From Acidobacteriaceae bacterium (lineage in GTDB: Bacteria > Acidobacteriota > Terriglobia > Terriglobales > Acidobacteriaceae): a DNA stretch of 6,295 nucleotides. A program made the position numbers and the translations under genes. The stretch is taken from contig PLHN01000155.1 in NCBI GenBank assembly GCA_003139975.1, positions 1,012 to 7,306 of the forward strand. The letters are read 5' to 3'. Of this stretch, positions 1-5,383 are shown piece by piece; within the stretch, counting starts at the first letter, position 1, and each line of letters begins with the position of its first letter. Below the pieces are notes generated by a model. That model made no database searches, had not been told where the DNA came from, and saw nothing but the letters and a program-made list of their open reading frames with translations.

Positions 1-375
1 GAGCCGGCAGCATGATCTGGAAGCTCCTGGTCGGACTGGCGTATCTGTGTTTCGGCGTCTACCTGATCCTGCATCCGGTGCTGGGCGTGGCGTCGCTTAC
101 GTTACTGCTGGCCGCGCTGTTTCTGATTGAGGGCGTTCTGGACATCGTTCTGTTTTTCCAGATGCGCCCCCTGGGAGGGATCAAGCTGGGTGCTGGTGGA
201 CGGGATCATTACGTTGCTGCTCGGGCTGATGATCTATATGCAATGGCCGTCGAGCGCGGCGTGGGCAATCGGAACGCTGGTGGGCGTAAGCCTGATTATC
301 AGCGGCGTTACGCGAGTGATGCTGTCGTTGGCAGTGCGCAAAACGACGACTGAGATCCGATCGCTGGCCGCCTAG
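1..375 (+). pseudogene. HdeD/DUF308-family membrane protein, 3' part, frameshifted
   Basis: The translation from the ATG at 12 gives two hydrophobic helices and a linker ending FFQMRP. The reading then has to move forward one base at the C5 run at 167-171 to continue as WEGSSWVLVDGII, two more helices and a basic tail ending in the stop at 373-375. With four Cs the codons read M-R-P-W-E-G-S-S-W without interruption, so one extra C is the simplest explanation. The pattern (paired helices, HP-type turn, QWPSS turn, AIGTLVG, then SG-x-TR) fits the HdeD/DUF308 family of inner-membrane proteins, linked in E. coli to acid resistance. The repaired product from ATG 12 would be 120 residues, against about 180 with six helices usual for the family. 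The frame is open to the window edge (A-G-S before the Met), so the gene probably starts further left. It is either a real pseudogene or a homopolymer sequencing error; the window cannot decide. Confidence 0.7.
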
Positions 376-480
376 TTCTACTTTGAGTTCGCACTGGGCC
401 ATGCTCCGAAATCCTGGGTGCCGAGGGAAATTTACGCCCACGGATGCCAATGTTTGCTCCGGCAAGTGGAGGAACAGCAA

Positions 481-579
481 ATGGCTGGCATGAACTCGTT
501 AGGGGACGCATCCGGGCGGCCTGCCTGCGTTTCCATCGTCGCAACCCTCATCATTCTCGTGAATGGTTTCGCCGTTGTG
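481..579 (+). repeat. Direct repeat copy 1: captured rhomboid gene start
   Basis: By hand alignment this 99-base segment matches 1651-1749 without gaps at about two thirds of positions, including the identical 16-mer CGTTAGGGGACGCATC (497-512 and 1667-1682). Weaker similarity reaches back through the ribosome binding site (GGAGGA in both). It stops after the first membrane helix; beyond that the two proteins share nothing visible. Many differences are at third codon positions, so the copy is old and has been kept as coding sequence. Confidence 0.75.
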
Positions 580-1572
580 GAAGGGGCGGGCCAGAGCCAG
601 CCCCACCCGGAGCCGTACACGTTCTTTCAGCAATACATAGGGCTGAAAGACGATCAGATTGCAAGTATCGAGCAGGGCAAAGCAGTGGCGCAGGTGTTGC
701 CAACGCCAGCGCCGTCAGAAGTCGTAGTTTTCGGAGCGGTCCACATTAACGCGGCCCCGGAAGATTACTTGAAAGTGGCGCAGGATTTAGACAGTCTCCG
801 CCGTTTGCCGAACTACCTCGGCATTCGGCAGTTCAGCTCGCCACCGAAACTGTCGGACTTGGAAGGATTCGTTCTGGACGACGACGACATCAAGGACCTC
901 CAGAACTGCAGACCCGGCAAGTGCCAGCTGCAGTTGCCGACGGAATCCATGGAGGAGTTTCAAAAAACGGTGAACTGGTCCGCACCCGATGTCGCCGGCC
1001 AGGTGAACAGGCTGGCGCAGAAGATGGCGCTGGAGGAACTGACGCTTTACCTAAAGGATGGCGACCGCGCGTTGGGGACTTACTACGACAAACAGGAGCC
1101 GCTGCACGTCGTAGATCAGTTCGAGTCTTTACTGAACGAGTCGGGCTCGATGGCTCACTATCTTCCCGATCTGCAGCACTATTTGATCGGTTATCCTCAG
1201 GCACAGCTGCCAAATTCGGACAGCTTCTTCTATTGGGAACGAGTGAAGTTTGGTTTGAAGCCTACGCTGCGCATGAACCAGATGGTGATTTACCGCGAAT
1301 CGCAGGCGTCCGGCCCCATCGCTTCGGTCGTCATCAAGCAGCTCTATTCGAGCCACTATTTTCAAACAGCGCTCGACTTGTCGGTGTGCTTGCGAGACCG
1401 CACTTGGCGGGGCGAAAAGGGTTTTTACCTGATCACGGTGAAGGGATCGCGCCAGGCCGGTTTGACCGGGCCCAAAGGCGCCATCATCCGGAGGGCTGCC
1501 GTTTCCAGAACTCGCTCATCGCTGGAAGCTTCGTTGATGCACGTGAGGAGCGTACTGGAGAGCAGCCAATAG
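481..1572 (+). CDS. Exported or membrane-anchored protein of unknown function with rhomboid-like N-terminus
   Basis: This is a 363-residue protein. The ATG at 481 is chosen because GGAGGAA at 468-474 sits correctly before it and because the rhomboid gene downstream starts with the same segment; an in-frame GTG at 418 lacks such support. Residues 1-34 (MAGMNSLGDASGRP, then a hydrophobic stretch at about 16-33) match the rhomboid's first 34 residues at 19 positions. This stretch could be a signal peptide, with possible cleavage near AGQS at 36-39, or a single anchor. The rest is soluble-looking: HPEPYTFF at 42-49, an acidic DLEGF-x3-DDDDIKDL stretch at 126-140, a Cys pair at 143 and 148, NWSAPDV at 165-171, PNSDSFFYWE at 244-253 and KGSRQAGLTGPKG at 321-333. 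No catalytic motif that I can name is present. It resembles conserved hypothetical proteins I associate with Acidobacteria, but I assign no function. It lies 78 bases before the rhomboid gene on the same strand, so the two may be co-transcribed. Confidence 0.8.
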   Translation: MAGMNSLGDASGRPACVSIVATLIILVNGFAVVEGAGQSQPHPEPYTFFQQYIGLKDDQIASIEQGKAVAQVLPTPAPSEVVVFGAVHINAAPEDYLKVAQDLDSLRRLPNYLGIRQFSSPPKLSDLEGFVLDDDDIKDLQNCRPGKCQLQLPTESMEEFQKTVNWSAPDVAGQVNRLAQKMALEELTLYLKDGDRALGTYYDKQEPLHVVDQFESLLNESGSMAHYLPDLQHYLIGYPQAQLPNSDSFFYWERVKFGLKPTLRMNQMVIYRESQASGPIASVVIKQLYSSHYFQTALDLSVCLRDRTWRGEKGFYLITVKGSRQAGLTGPKGAIIRRAAVSRTRSSLEASLMHVRSVLESSQ

Positions 1573-1606
1573 GTCCTGTACGGCATAGCTAAAGGGAGGA
1601 CGAACG

Positions 1607-1663
1607 ATGGATAAGGCTGGCTGTATTCTCGACGAACGGAGGATGACCGAATGGGAGGCATGA
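1607..1663 (+). other. Candidate 18-codon leader ORF overlapping the rhomboid start
   Basis: A good ribosome binding site (AAAGGGAGGA, 1591-1600) stands six bases before the ATG at 1607. That ATG opens an 18-codon reading frame (MDKAGCILDERRMTEWEA) whose stop TGA at 1661-1663 lies inside the rhomboid gene, 13 bases past its first base. This geometry fits translational coupling. No homology is recognisable and so short a frame can occur by chance. Confidence 0.25.
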
Positions 1664-1749
1664 TTCCGTTAGGGGACGCATCGCGGCGCCCAACACACAT
1701 CTCGACTGTCACGATCTTCATTATCCTCGTGAACACCTTTGTGTTTGTG
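1651..1749 (+). repeat. Direct repeat copy 2: native rhomboid gene start
   Basis: This is the counterpart of 481-579. I take it as the original because the IPLGD-x-RRP start followed by a helix is usual for bacterial rhomboids, whereas the upstream protein has no other rhomboid part. Confidence 0.7.
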
Positions 1750-2319
1750 CAGGAATTAATAGGCGGCGATGCCTTCGTCATGAATTGGTCGGCGATCCCC
1801 GACCAGATCGTTTCCGGCCATCACCTGATCACGCTTCTGACGGCGATGTTCATGCACGCCAGTTGGTCGCACATCATCGGCAACATGATTTTCTTGTGGG
1901 CCTTTGCACCCGAGATCGAAGACGCCATGGGACCCGGGCGGTATTTGGCTTTCTACATTATTGGCGGGCTGGTTGCCATGATGGCGCAGGTCGCGGCCTC
2001 ACCCCATTCCACCGTCCCCAACCTGGGCGCGAGCGGCGCGATTGCCGCGGTGATGGGAGCGTTTCTGGTCACCTATCCTCGGGATCGGATTCGCGCAGTT
2101 CTGTTTCTCTTTGTGTTCTTCCGGGTCACGTTCATCCCGGCAGCACTGTTAATCGGTTTTTGGTTTCTTATTCAGCTCTTCAGCGCCGGCACGATAGCAC
2201 AAGTGCAGACGGGAGGAGTGGCGTACCTGGCGCACATCGGCGGCTTCATCTTCGGCGCGGTTACGGCGCGTCTGTTCGAAGACCCGCGGCGCCTCGCTCT
2301 GCAAAGGAGCGTGGACTGA
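1651..2319 (+). CDS. Rhomboid family intramembrane serine protease
   Basis: This is a complete 222-residue rhomboid protease, which cleaves transmembrane segments of substrate proteins inside the cytoplasmic membrane. The catalytic pair is visible: Ser128 in GASGA (126-130) and His195 in AHIGG (194-198). His74 and Asn78 in SHIIGN correspond to the GlpG His150/Asn154 pair that helps form the oxyanion hole. Six helices can be drawn: about 17-35, 59-86 (with the HASWSH turn), 97-115, 126-141, 147-178 (one long or two short) and 190-207. The N-terminus (IPLGD, RRP) is typical of short bacterial rhomboids without an extra domain. The start is supported by GGAGG at 1638-1642. The substrate is unknown; the exported protein encoded just upstream, which shares the N-terminal segment, is a candidate partner only by position. 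Confidence 0.93.
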   Translation: MGGMIPLGDASRRPTHISTVTIFIILVNTFVFVQELIGGDAFVMNWSAIPDQIVSGHHLITLLTAMFMHASWSHIIGNMIFLWAFAPEIEDAMGPGRYLAFYIIGGLVAMMAQVAASPHSTVPNLGASGAIAAVMGAFLVTYPRDRIRAVLFLFVFFRVTFIPAALLIGFWFLIQLFSAGTIAQVQTGGVAYLAHIGGFIFGAVTARLFEDPRRLALQRSVD

Positions 2320-2361
2320 ATCCGAAGACCGTAGCGTCAGTCAACATTCGAGGAGGTCAAA

Positions 2362-2448
2362 CTGAAGCAAAACGAGCCAAACGCGGGTGCCCCGCTCATC
2401 GCGCTCTTTACCATGAGTAGGATACCTCGAAATCCTAACGGCCCATAG
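2362..2448 (+). other. Possible remnant or CTG-start small ORF after rhomboid gene
   Basis: A strong Shine-Dalgarno (GAGGAGG, 2350-2356) stands six bases before CTG at 2362, followed by 28 codons (LKQNEPNAGAPLIALFTM...) and a TAG at 2446-2448. The site-plus-frame arrangement looks like a gene start whose ATG or GTG became CTG and whose body is gone. The end overlaps the 3' end of the opposite-strand membrane protein gene. No homology is recognised; it may be meaningless. Confidence 0.18.
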
Positions 2449-2800
2449 TCTTCCCAGCCCGCCCCACCGTCGTCAAACTCATCGCCGCCCCGAGCGCCCA
2501 CAAAGCGCCCGTCGCCAGCCGTGCCGTCCGCACACTGTCCACTGGTATCCCGCTCCAAAGCGTGAGTCCCAGCCCGACAAAGAAATTGATCAGCAGCACG
2601 CCAAAGAAAATCCGCTCGCGCAGGCAGTGAGTGCCGAACGTCAAGCCACCAAGGAGCACAATCCAGACGGCATATGTCGCAGCCGTCCAGAGGTCATGCG
2701 GCCATTCGAACTCGTTCTGGGCAACGTGACGGAACGAGACCCACGCGAAGTAGGCGCATCCAGTAAATCCCGCCAGCCCCCACAGCGATGTGCTGCACAT
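2435..2800 (-). CDS. Small four-helix integral membrane protein, function unknown
   Basis: From the ATG at 2800 the product is 121 residues with four hydrophobic segments: about 6-20 (WGLAGFTGCAYFAWV), 40-58, 66-82 (FFGVLLINFFVGLGLTLW) and 94-111. Short polar links include a conserved-looking RHVAQNEFEWPHD loop and a basic tail. The frame is open upstream to a GTG at 2917, but that extension has no visible ribosome binding site and runs through a palindromic repeat (2887-2904) that would encode GRASARL, so I prefer the shorter form. No clear Shine-Dalgarno precedes 2800 either, so the start is uncertain. It resembles small conserved membrane proteins of unknown role. The gene converges with the rhomboid gene and is the last - strand gene before that strand switch. 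Confidence 0.6.
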   Translation of the reverse strand: MCSTSLWGLAGFTGCAYFAWVSFRHVAQNEFEWPHDLWTAATYAVWIVLLGGLTFGTHCLRERIFFGVLLINFFVGLGLTLWSGIPVDSVRTARLATGALWALGAAMSLTTVGRAGKTMGR

Positions 2801-2886
2801 CAGGTGGCCGGACCCGTTGTTCCGCTGCGGTTGCGGATTGTTTTCGGGATTGGCTACAAGGCACCCCGTCAATTTTGAGATCGAGA

Positions 2887-2904
2887 GACGGGCGCTCGCC
2901 CGTC
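2887..2904 (+). repeat. REP-like palindrome, CGGGCG-CT-CGCCCG core
   Basis: GACGGGCG and CGCCCGTC form a perfect 8-bp inverted repeat around CT, followed by CCTCC. The element at 4424-4438 has the same arms (CGGGCG/CGCCCG) and is also followed by a CCTCC, on the same strand. This suggests a dispersed palindromic family rather than a gene-specific terminator. Confidence 0.6.
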
Positions 2905-3050
2905 CTCCTAGGATCACATACCAAAACAGGAACTACTCAGTGTACAGAAGAATTCCTAAATCTTCGCGCAATTTGGCGTAACTATTGCCATGAAATAGGA
3001 TGCGCTCGCTTTACAGACATTAGCGTACCTACACCCGCACCTGCACAACA

Positions 3051-3066
3051 TGTTCCACGTGGAACG
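3051..3066 (+). promoter_or_regulatory. parS: parS-like centromere site (ParB binding)
   Basis: TGTTCCACGTGGAACG contains the perfect 14-bp palindrome GTTCCACGTGGAAC (3052-3065). The general bacterial parS is GTTTCACGTGAAAC, with GTTCCACGTGGAAC a well-known variant as I recall from Pseudomonas and Myxococcus. ParB loads on these sites as a CTP-dependent clamp and, with ParA and SMC, organises and separates chromosome origins. The site lies outside genes, as a kept regulatory site would if not overlapping coding sequence. No parA, parB, dnaA or rsmG is in the window, so closeness to the origin is an inference. It has no loop, so a terminator is unlikely; another CACGTG-binding regulator is the main alternative. 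Confidence 0.75.
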
Positions 3067-3084
3067 TTTCTCGCCTGGCAGGTC

Positions 3085-3101
3085 TTGGGGCCGGTCCCCA
3101 A
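3085..3101 (-). terminator. Hairpin downstream of the diiron oxygenase gene
   Basis: TTGGGG and CCCCAA form a perfect 6-bp stem around a 5-base loop, 24 bases after the stop of the - strand gene. There is no T-run after it on the - strand, so it may slow or end transcription only weakly, or protect the mRNA end. Confidence 0.35.
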
Positions 3102-3125
3102 CTACTCTCTAGGCAGCCGCCCGCC

Positions 3126-4301
3126 CTACAAATTGACGGCTGACTTGCGCGGTTCGCCGATCGTCGCCAGCGGGTCCCGCGCCCCTTCCTTCTCTTTGAT
3201 CCACTTCTTCTCGTTGCGGATGATGTCGAGCAGCAGCGTCTTATCCTTCGCCGTAGGCAGATACTCTTCGCAATGCTCCCGGTAGGCCGCGTCGTCTAGC
3301 GGTTCGCCGGTCTTGCAATGGAAGCGCCCGCCCGCCCACCGCCCAATGCTCCGGTTGAACTTGAGGTCGGGTGTGTAGTACTTTGTCGCCCCCGGCCTCA
3401 GGAAGGTGTTCAAGCGCTCGACCAATCCCGCAACCTCTTGCCGGTAGAGATGCCGGTTGTAATCGTTGAGGTCGTCGAGGTCCGCATCCTTGTCGTTCTG
3501 CGGCTCGTCGTAGCGTCCCTTGATTCCCCACACGTAGGCCCAGTGTGCCGATGAGGAGTGGTCGGTACCGAACAAGTCGTAAGAACTTGAGATCCACTTG
3601 TTGAGGTACTTCTGAAACAGCGTCTGGGGGATTACGCCCGCTTCGACGATGCGCCGCAGGCCGTCGTTGCCCGTGCCCATGTGGAAGGCCTCTTCGCGCA
3701 GCATGTAGGAAGTCGAGCGGCCGAGCGGCGCGAACGCCGAGTACTTGAGCATCTGCAACTGGAACTTGCCGTCGCGGTCGACGAAGTCGGTGTAGACGAA
3801 GAAGTCGAGCCAGTTGTCGACGTCCACGTTGAAGGTGCCGAGCAGTCGCTTGTTTTCAAATGCGCGGCGCTCGAGCATCTTTTGCGCCTCGACCTTGCCG
3901 GAGTAGCCGAAGAAGTCGATGAGCAGAGCGCACATCTGCCAGCCGTGGCGCATCTCTTCGATCATTACGCGCGTCAGCGCGCGGCGATCCCAGTCAGTGG
4001 GCGCAGTCTCGAACAGGTTGCGTTGCTGTTCGACGCTCGCAAACTCGGTGTCGCCCTGGTAGACGATCATGTTCATGAGCGCGTCGCGCATCTGCTGTGT
4101 CGGGATCTGGCGCAGGTTCTCCCACTTCTTGCGGCCTTTGTAGGAGCCGAACTGGATGTCATCGGTTTCGATGGCGCCGTAGAGCGTGTCAAAGTGAAAG
4201 GCTTTGACATCCTCCCCGTTCACGCCGATCTCCTGACGCCACTCATTGAAGAGCCCTTCCCACTCGCTAAAGCTTCCGATTTTTGCTACTTTGCCTGGCA
4301 T
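3126..4301 (-). CDS. PaaA/BoxB-family diiron acyl-CoA epoxidase (oxygenase subunit)
   Basis: This 391-residue soluble protein belongs to the phenylacetate-catabolism diiron family (PF05138 type) that contains PaaA (phenylacetyl-CoA epoxidase) and BoxB (benzoyl-CoA epoxidase). The iron ligands are readable: Glu86, E116-x-x-H119 in EEMRH, Asp175 in DFVDRDGKF, and E204-x-x-H207 in REEAFH. Their spacing closely follows the ligand set I recall for BoxB (Glu120, Glu150, His153, Asp211, Glu240, His243), and DRDGKFQL with the EEAxH helix is BoxB-like. At 391 residues it lies between PaaA (about 310-330) and BoxB (about 475), so it is probably a related subfamily; the natural acyl-CoA substrate is not shown. 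Such enzymes need a ferredoxin-type reductase (PaaE or BoxA), and none is in the window. The start has AGAGGA 11 bases upstream. It is the last gene of the - strand module, 149 bases after the enoyl-CoA hydratase gene. Confidence 0.85.
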   Translation of the reverse strand: MPGKVAKIGSFSEWEGLFNEWRQEIGVNGEDVKAFHFDTLYGAIETDDIQFGSYKGRKKWENLRQIPTQQMRDALMNMIVYQGDTEFASVEQQRNLFETAPTDWDRRALTRVMIEEMRHGWQMCALLIDFFGYSGKVEAQKMLERRAFENKRLLGTFNVDVDNWLDFFVYTDFVDRDGKFQLQMLKYSAFAPLGRSTSYMLREEAFHMGTGNDGLRRIVEAGVIPQTLFQKYLNKWISSSYDLFGTDHSSSAHWAYVWGIKGRYDEPQNDKDADLDDLNDYNRHLYRQEVAGLVERLNTFLRPGATKYYTPDLKFNRSIGRWAGGRFHCKTGEPLDDAAYREHCEEYLPTAKDKTLLLDIIRNEKKWIKEKEGARDPLATIGEPRKSAVNL

Positions 4302-4315
4302 AAACTCACAATCCT

Positions 4316-4348
4316 CTCACTGCCGAGACGCAGAGGGCGCCGAGAAAG
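4316..4348. repeat. Degenerate GAGACGCAGAG-type interspersed repeat
   Basis: The space between the two enzyme genes contains CCGAGACGCAGAGGGCGCCGAGAAAG-like sequence (given here in parts: CCGAGACGCAGAG at 4323-4335, then GGCGCCGAGAAAG to 4348). It resembles a dispersed GCAGAGACGCAGAG repeat common between genes in several phyla. Only one degenerate copy is in the window, so identity rests on memory of the motif. Confidence 0.45.
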
Positions 4349-4423
4349 CTCTTAGAAAATGCTCAATCCTCGTCCATGCGGTTGCTCTCGCTTTGCTTTG
4401 TTCCCGTCATGCTCGTGCACGCC

Positions 4424-4438
4424 CGGGCGGAGCGCCCG
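4424..4438 (+). repeat. REP-like palindrome, CGGGCG-GAG-CGCCCG core
   Basis: This is a perfect 6-bp inverted repeat around GAG with GTGCCTCC after it, the second copy of the type at 2887-2904. It lies 12 bases past the stop of the enoyl-CoA hydratase gene, where it could act as a transcript-end hairpin, although no T-run follows on the - strand. Confidence 0.55.
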
Positions 4439-4450
4439 TGCCTCCATCTC

Positions 4451-5272
4451 CTATCTTGCTTTGAACTCGGCTGGACGCTTCTCTACATAGGCGGCCAGGC
4501 CTTCTTTGGCGTCTTCGCTTTGGAAGAGCAGTTGCTGGTTTTCGCGTTCGACGGCCAGCGCCGATTCCATTGGAATCTCCCAACCGGTCTGGACGGCGCG
4601 CTTGATGCGGCCTACGGCTTTGGCGGCCTTGTTCGGCGGCGTGAACTGGCGCGCGTATTCCATGATGTTCTCCATGAAACCGTCGCGCTCGAAGATGTCG
4701 TTAACGACGCCGAGATCCTTGGCCTCTTCGAACGAGAAGGTGTTGCCGGTAACCATCAGCTCGATGGCCTTGCTCTTTCCGACCAGACGCGAGAGGCGCT
4801 GCGTGCCGCCGGTGCCGGGGAGCACGCCGAGATTCACTTCGGGCAGGCCGATCTTGCCCGCGTCTTTGCGGGCGATGCGGAGATCGGCGGCCATGGCAAT
4901 TTCCATGCCGCCGCCCACGCAGTGGCCGTTAATGGCTGCAATCACGAGCTTGGGCGTGTGCTCGAGGCGCAGCAGCATTTCGTTTGCGTGCAGGCAGAAG
5001 TAATACTTGAAGGTGGGGTCGACACTCGCCAGCATCTTGATGTTCGCGCCGGCGGAGAAAAACTTGTCGCCTGCACCCGTGAGCACCATGACGTAGATGT
5101 CATTATCCATACGGGCTTTGAGGATGGCGTCGTCGAACTGGCGATTCATCTCGTAGGTATAAGTGTTGGCGGGCGGGTCGTTCATTTCGATCACGGCCAC
5201 GCCGCGGTCGGTACGGTAGTTAATGAGCTGCTTGGTGGTTGCAACGGTGATGGGTTCGGTGCTGGTGGCCAT
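4451..5272 (-). CDS. Enoyl-CoA hydratase / crotonase-family protein
   Basis: This is a 273-residue single-domain crotonase, normal in length. The oxyanion-hole segment SAGANIKML (73-81), the INGHCVGGG loop (114-122) and PEVNLGVLPGTGGTQRL (144-160) are intact. Both Glu residues used by true hydratases are present: Glu124 in GMEIAMAAD and Glu145 in LPEVNLG, equivalent to rat Glu144 and Glu164 with one extra residue between. It should therefore add water to a 2-enoyl-CoA rather than only isomerise it. The C-terminus (EGLAAYVEKRPAEFKAR) is typical. AGGAGC at 5278-5283 supports the start. Lying between a TetR repressor and a BoxB/PaaA-like oxygenase, it may process the oxygenated acyl-CoA product, as BoxC or PaaF/PaaG do in their pathways, but it lacks BoxC's extra length. 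General beta-oxidation is the main alternative. Confidence 0.92.
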   Translation of the reverse strand: MATSTEPITVATTKQLINYRTDRGVAVIEMNDPPANTYTYEMNRQFDDAILKARMDNDIYVMVLTGAGDKFFSAGANIKMLASVDPTFKYYFCLHANEMLLRLEHTPKLVIAAINGHCVGGGMEIAMAADLRIARKDAGKIGLPEVNLGVLPGTGGTQRLSRLVGKSKAIELMVTGNTFSFEEAKDLGVVNDIFERDGFMENIMEYARQFTPPNKAAKAVGRIKRAVQTGWEIPMESALAVERENQQLLFQSEDAKEGLAAYVEKRPAEFKAR

Positions 5273-5302
5273 TTCAAGCTCCTATCGAGAAGTCGTTTCT
5301 TT

Positions 5303-5383
5303 CGCCGCTATGCGGCTTAAACATTCCCCACAGTTCACCTACGGCTAACGCCGTGGGCTGTATTCTTGCGCCGCTTCGCGGCT
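5303..5383. repeat. Composite palindromic repeat with three hairpins
   Basis: Three short hairpins stand in a row: GCCGC-TAT-GCGGC (5304-5316), CCTACGGC-TAAC-GCCGTGGG (5338-5357, one G-T pair) and GCCGC-TTC-GCGGC (5370-5382). The outer two are near-copies of one unit (CGCCGCT-n-GCGGCTT), which frames the middle one. The arrangement resembles a repeat I associate with acidobacterial genomes (CCACGGCTTACGCCGTGG followed by CGCCGCTTCGCGGC). It fills the gap before the enoyl-CoA hydratase gene and runs into the 3' end of the TetR gene. Confidence 0.6.

Larger units (their letters stand above)
2801..3125. other. Gene-free stretch with repeat, parS-like site and hairpin
   Basis: This 325-base stretch between two - strand genes contains no convincing coding region. 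It holds a CGGGCG-type palindrome (2887-2904), a more AT-rich part (about 2920-3030) with no motif I can name, the parS-like palindrome (3051-3066) and a hairpin (3085-3101) just beyond the end of the diiron protein gene. A promoter for the small membrane protein is expected here, but I find no clear -35/-10 pair. Confidence 0.6.

Noticed and set aside
418..480. GTG start at 418 for the unknown exported protein
   Set aside because: No ribosome binding site is seen, and the extension would put about 21 polar residues before a segment that begins at Met in the duplicated copy.
921..1592. + strand open frame (223 codons) in another frame of the unknown exported protein gene
   Set aside because: It is Arg/Gly-rich with no motif and lies within a gene supported by a ribosome binding site and the duplicated start.
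1785..2420. Second frame of 211 codons over the rhomboid gene
   Set aside because: It overlaps an intact protease gene and is rich in Arg, His and Gly without hydrophobic segments; a frame shadow.
3126..4301. Naming the diiron protein boxB or paaA outright
   Set aside because: The ligands fit the family, but the length matches neither, and no BoxA, BoxC or other Paa subunit is present to fix the pathway.
3681..4355. + strand open frame (224 codons) opposite the diiron enzyme gene
   Set aside because: It is antisense of conserved coding sequence and has no ribosome binding site or motif.
4376..5320. Long + strand open frame (314 codons) opposite the enoyl-CoA hydratase gene
   Set aside because: It is the antisense of a clear crotonase with intact motifs. 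Its translation is His/Val/Gly-rich with no family resemblance, as expected for the complement of GC-rich coding sequence.
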